This document shows positions 19,893 to 20,633 of a stretch of 20,633 bases of DNA, one piece after another (positions within the stretch are counted from its first letter, which is position 1; each line of letters starts with the position of its first letter). The stretch comes from Thermomucor indicae-seudaticae (lineage: Eukaryota; Mucoromycota; Mucoromycetes; Mucorales; Lichtheimiaceae). Below the pieces are notes generated by a model. It was not told where the DNA came from. It did not search any database and was given only the letters and a program-made list of their open reading frames with translations. The position numbers and the translations under genes are program-made. The stretch spans positions 1 through 20,633 of the forward strand of contig JSYX01000347.1 of the NCBI GenBank assembly GCA_000787465.1, written 5' to 3'.

Positions 19893-20633
19893 GTGGGAAA
19901 AGGATACATCAAATCCGGGGTTGATCAGCCACCTCTTTACACCAACCACATACATGATCTAGTATCCAAAAAAGTCCATTTTCTCGGGATGTCTTCTAAC
20001 CATAGTTTAAAGTCGCCAAAACATCCGTTGCAGATCTCCCATTTTCTCGATGATTGGATCCCGTATATATGGTACGTATCCTCCGGAATTCCTAGGAAAA
20101 GGTTTTCGCGGTCGATCATCGTGTGAATCCGCTTGACCTTTTATGGGACGATGTCTTTATTTGGCTCTAGAATGCTAATGCGGAAGAAGAAGAGGCCGTG
20201 GAAGCTTCGCTATGCAAAACGCCATGTCAACATCATTGGTCCCTTATATTTATTGTTGTGAAGTCAATGTATTATCCAAGTGATTAATAGAGTACGTACT
20301 TCCATATCTCTTTAAAACCATACTGTAGCCGTCAGATTGACCATTCTAATGACTGTTCACGGATTGGATTGAGAAGCTTTATTAGTGGCTAAATCTTCTT
20401 AACACAATATCTACAGGAAGACGACCGGATGCTGAATCGTGTCTGTATACTGTAGATGTACTTTTCCCAGTTCTTTCAGAAGAATTCGGTTCATGCTTAT
20501 AGAATTATAAGCTTGCTGCCGTGGCGTCAGTACATTTGTAACACATTGCAGTTAGCATACTGTTTATTGATTGGACTTTTGCGCTACTTAAAGGTATATT
20601 TTGCGTCAACTGTAAACCCAGTTTTACGGCTAG
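19893..20633. other. Right flank with overlapping unassigned open frames
   Basis: Both strands are open over 19875-20126. On the minus strand an ATG frame from 20119 (MIDRENLFLGIPEDTYHIYG start) reaches a GTAAAG donor near 19939. Through a CAG acceptor near 19888 it can continue in phase to a stop near 19798. The result is about 89 Trp- and Gly-containing residues of no family I know. The plus strand is open too, with a TGA at 20124-20126 followed by another open stretch to about 20260. The minus-strand model would overlap the proposed first exon of the MFS gene in another frame, so at most one is right. Beyond 20260 I see only a small palindrome at 20495-20512. Confidence 0.35.
20495..20512. 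repeat. Small A/T-rich palindrome
   Basis: GCTTATA and TATAAGC form a 7-bp perfect stem around GAAT. It has no run of T after it and no neighbouring gene end, so no terminator or other role is claimed. Confidence 0.4.

Noticed and set aside
1..20633. tRNA genes or CRISPR arrays
   Set aside because: I saw no T-loop type GGTTCRANYCC block with a matching acceptor stem, and no regularly spaced repeats.

Overview
The window looks like nuclear DNA of a filamentous fungus, most likely an early-diverging Mucoromycota (Mucorales-like) species. Genes are compact and rich in introns of about 53-75 bp with GTRNGT-type donors. The gene set is eukaryotic housekeeping: ER glucosidase II, a mitochondrial EF-Tu with a presequence, a respiratory MLRQ subunit, a LYR protein and striatin. 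No prokaryotic operon, CRISPR array or tRNA was seen. All gene models below were joined exon by exon by hand from splice signals and reading phase. No database search was made.

Layout. Positions 1-4004 form an accessory-looking stretch. A segment of about 1.1 kb occurs twice in direct orientation (695-1913 and 2877-4004). Each copy carries a four-exon gene for a small LYR-motif mitochondrial protein, its upstream region, and the last 11 bp of the neighbouring glucosidase II coding sequence. The right copy is intact and convergent with the complete glucosidase II gene. In the left copy the LYR stop codon TAG is TAC, so the frame runs on into a degenerate inverted-repeat element (1914-2343). 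Its second intron carries a clean 144-bp TA-flanked MITE that is absent from the right copy. A gene fragment with a membrane segment and an acidic coiled coil (minus strand) lies between the copies.

From 3994 the order is: glucosidase II alpha subunit (-, nine exons), a DinB-fold protein (+, four exons), a secreted Cys-rich protein (+, three exons, one GC-AG intron), mitochondrial EF-Tu (+, six exons, one GC-AG intron), an MLRQ/NDUFA4-family subunit (-, four exons), striatin (+, fourteen exons) and an MFS transporter (-, about nine exons). The last ~740 bp hold only unassigned open frames.

The genes are independent housekeeping units and do not form a cluster or pathway. Three products are mitochondrial (LYR protein, EF-Tu, MLRQ), two enter the secretory pathway (glucosidase II, the secreted protein), and striatin is a signalling scaffold. 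I found no convincing new multi-gene system. The most interesting part is the LYR duplication with its MITE, stop loss and transposon-derived tail.
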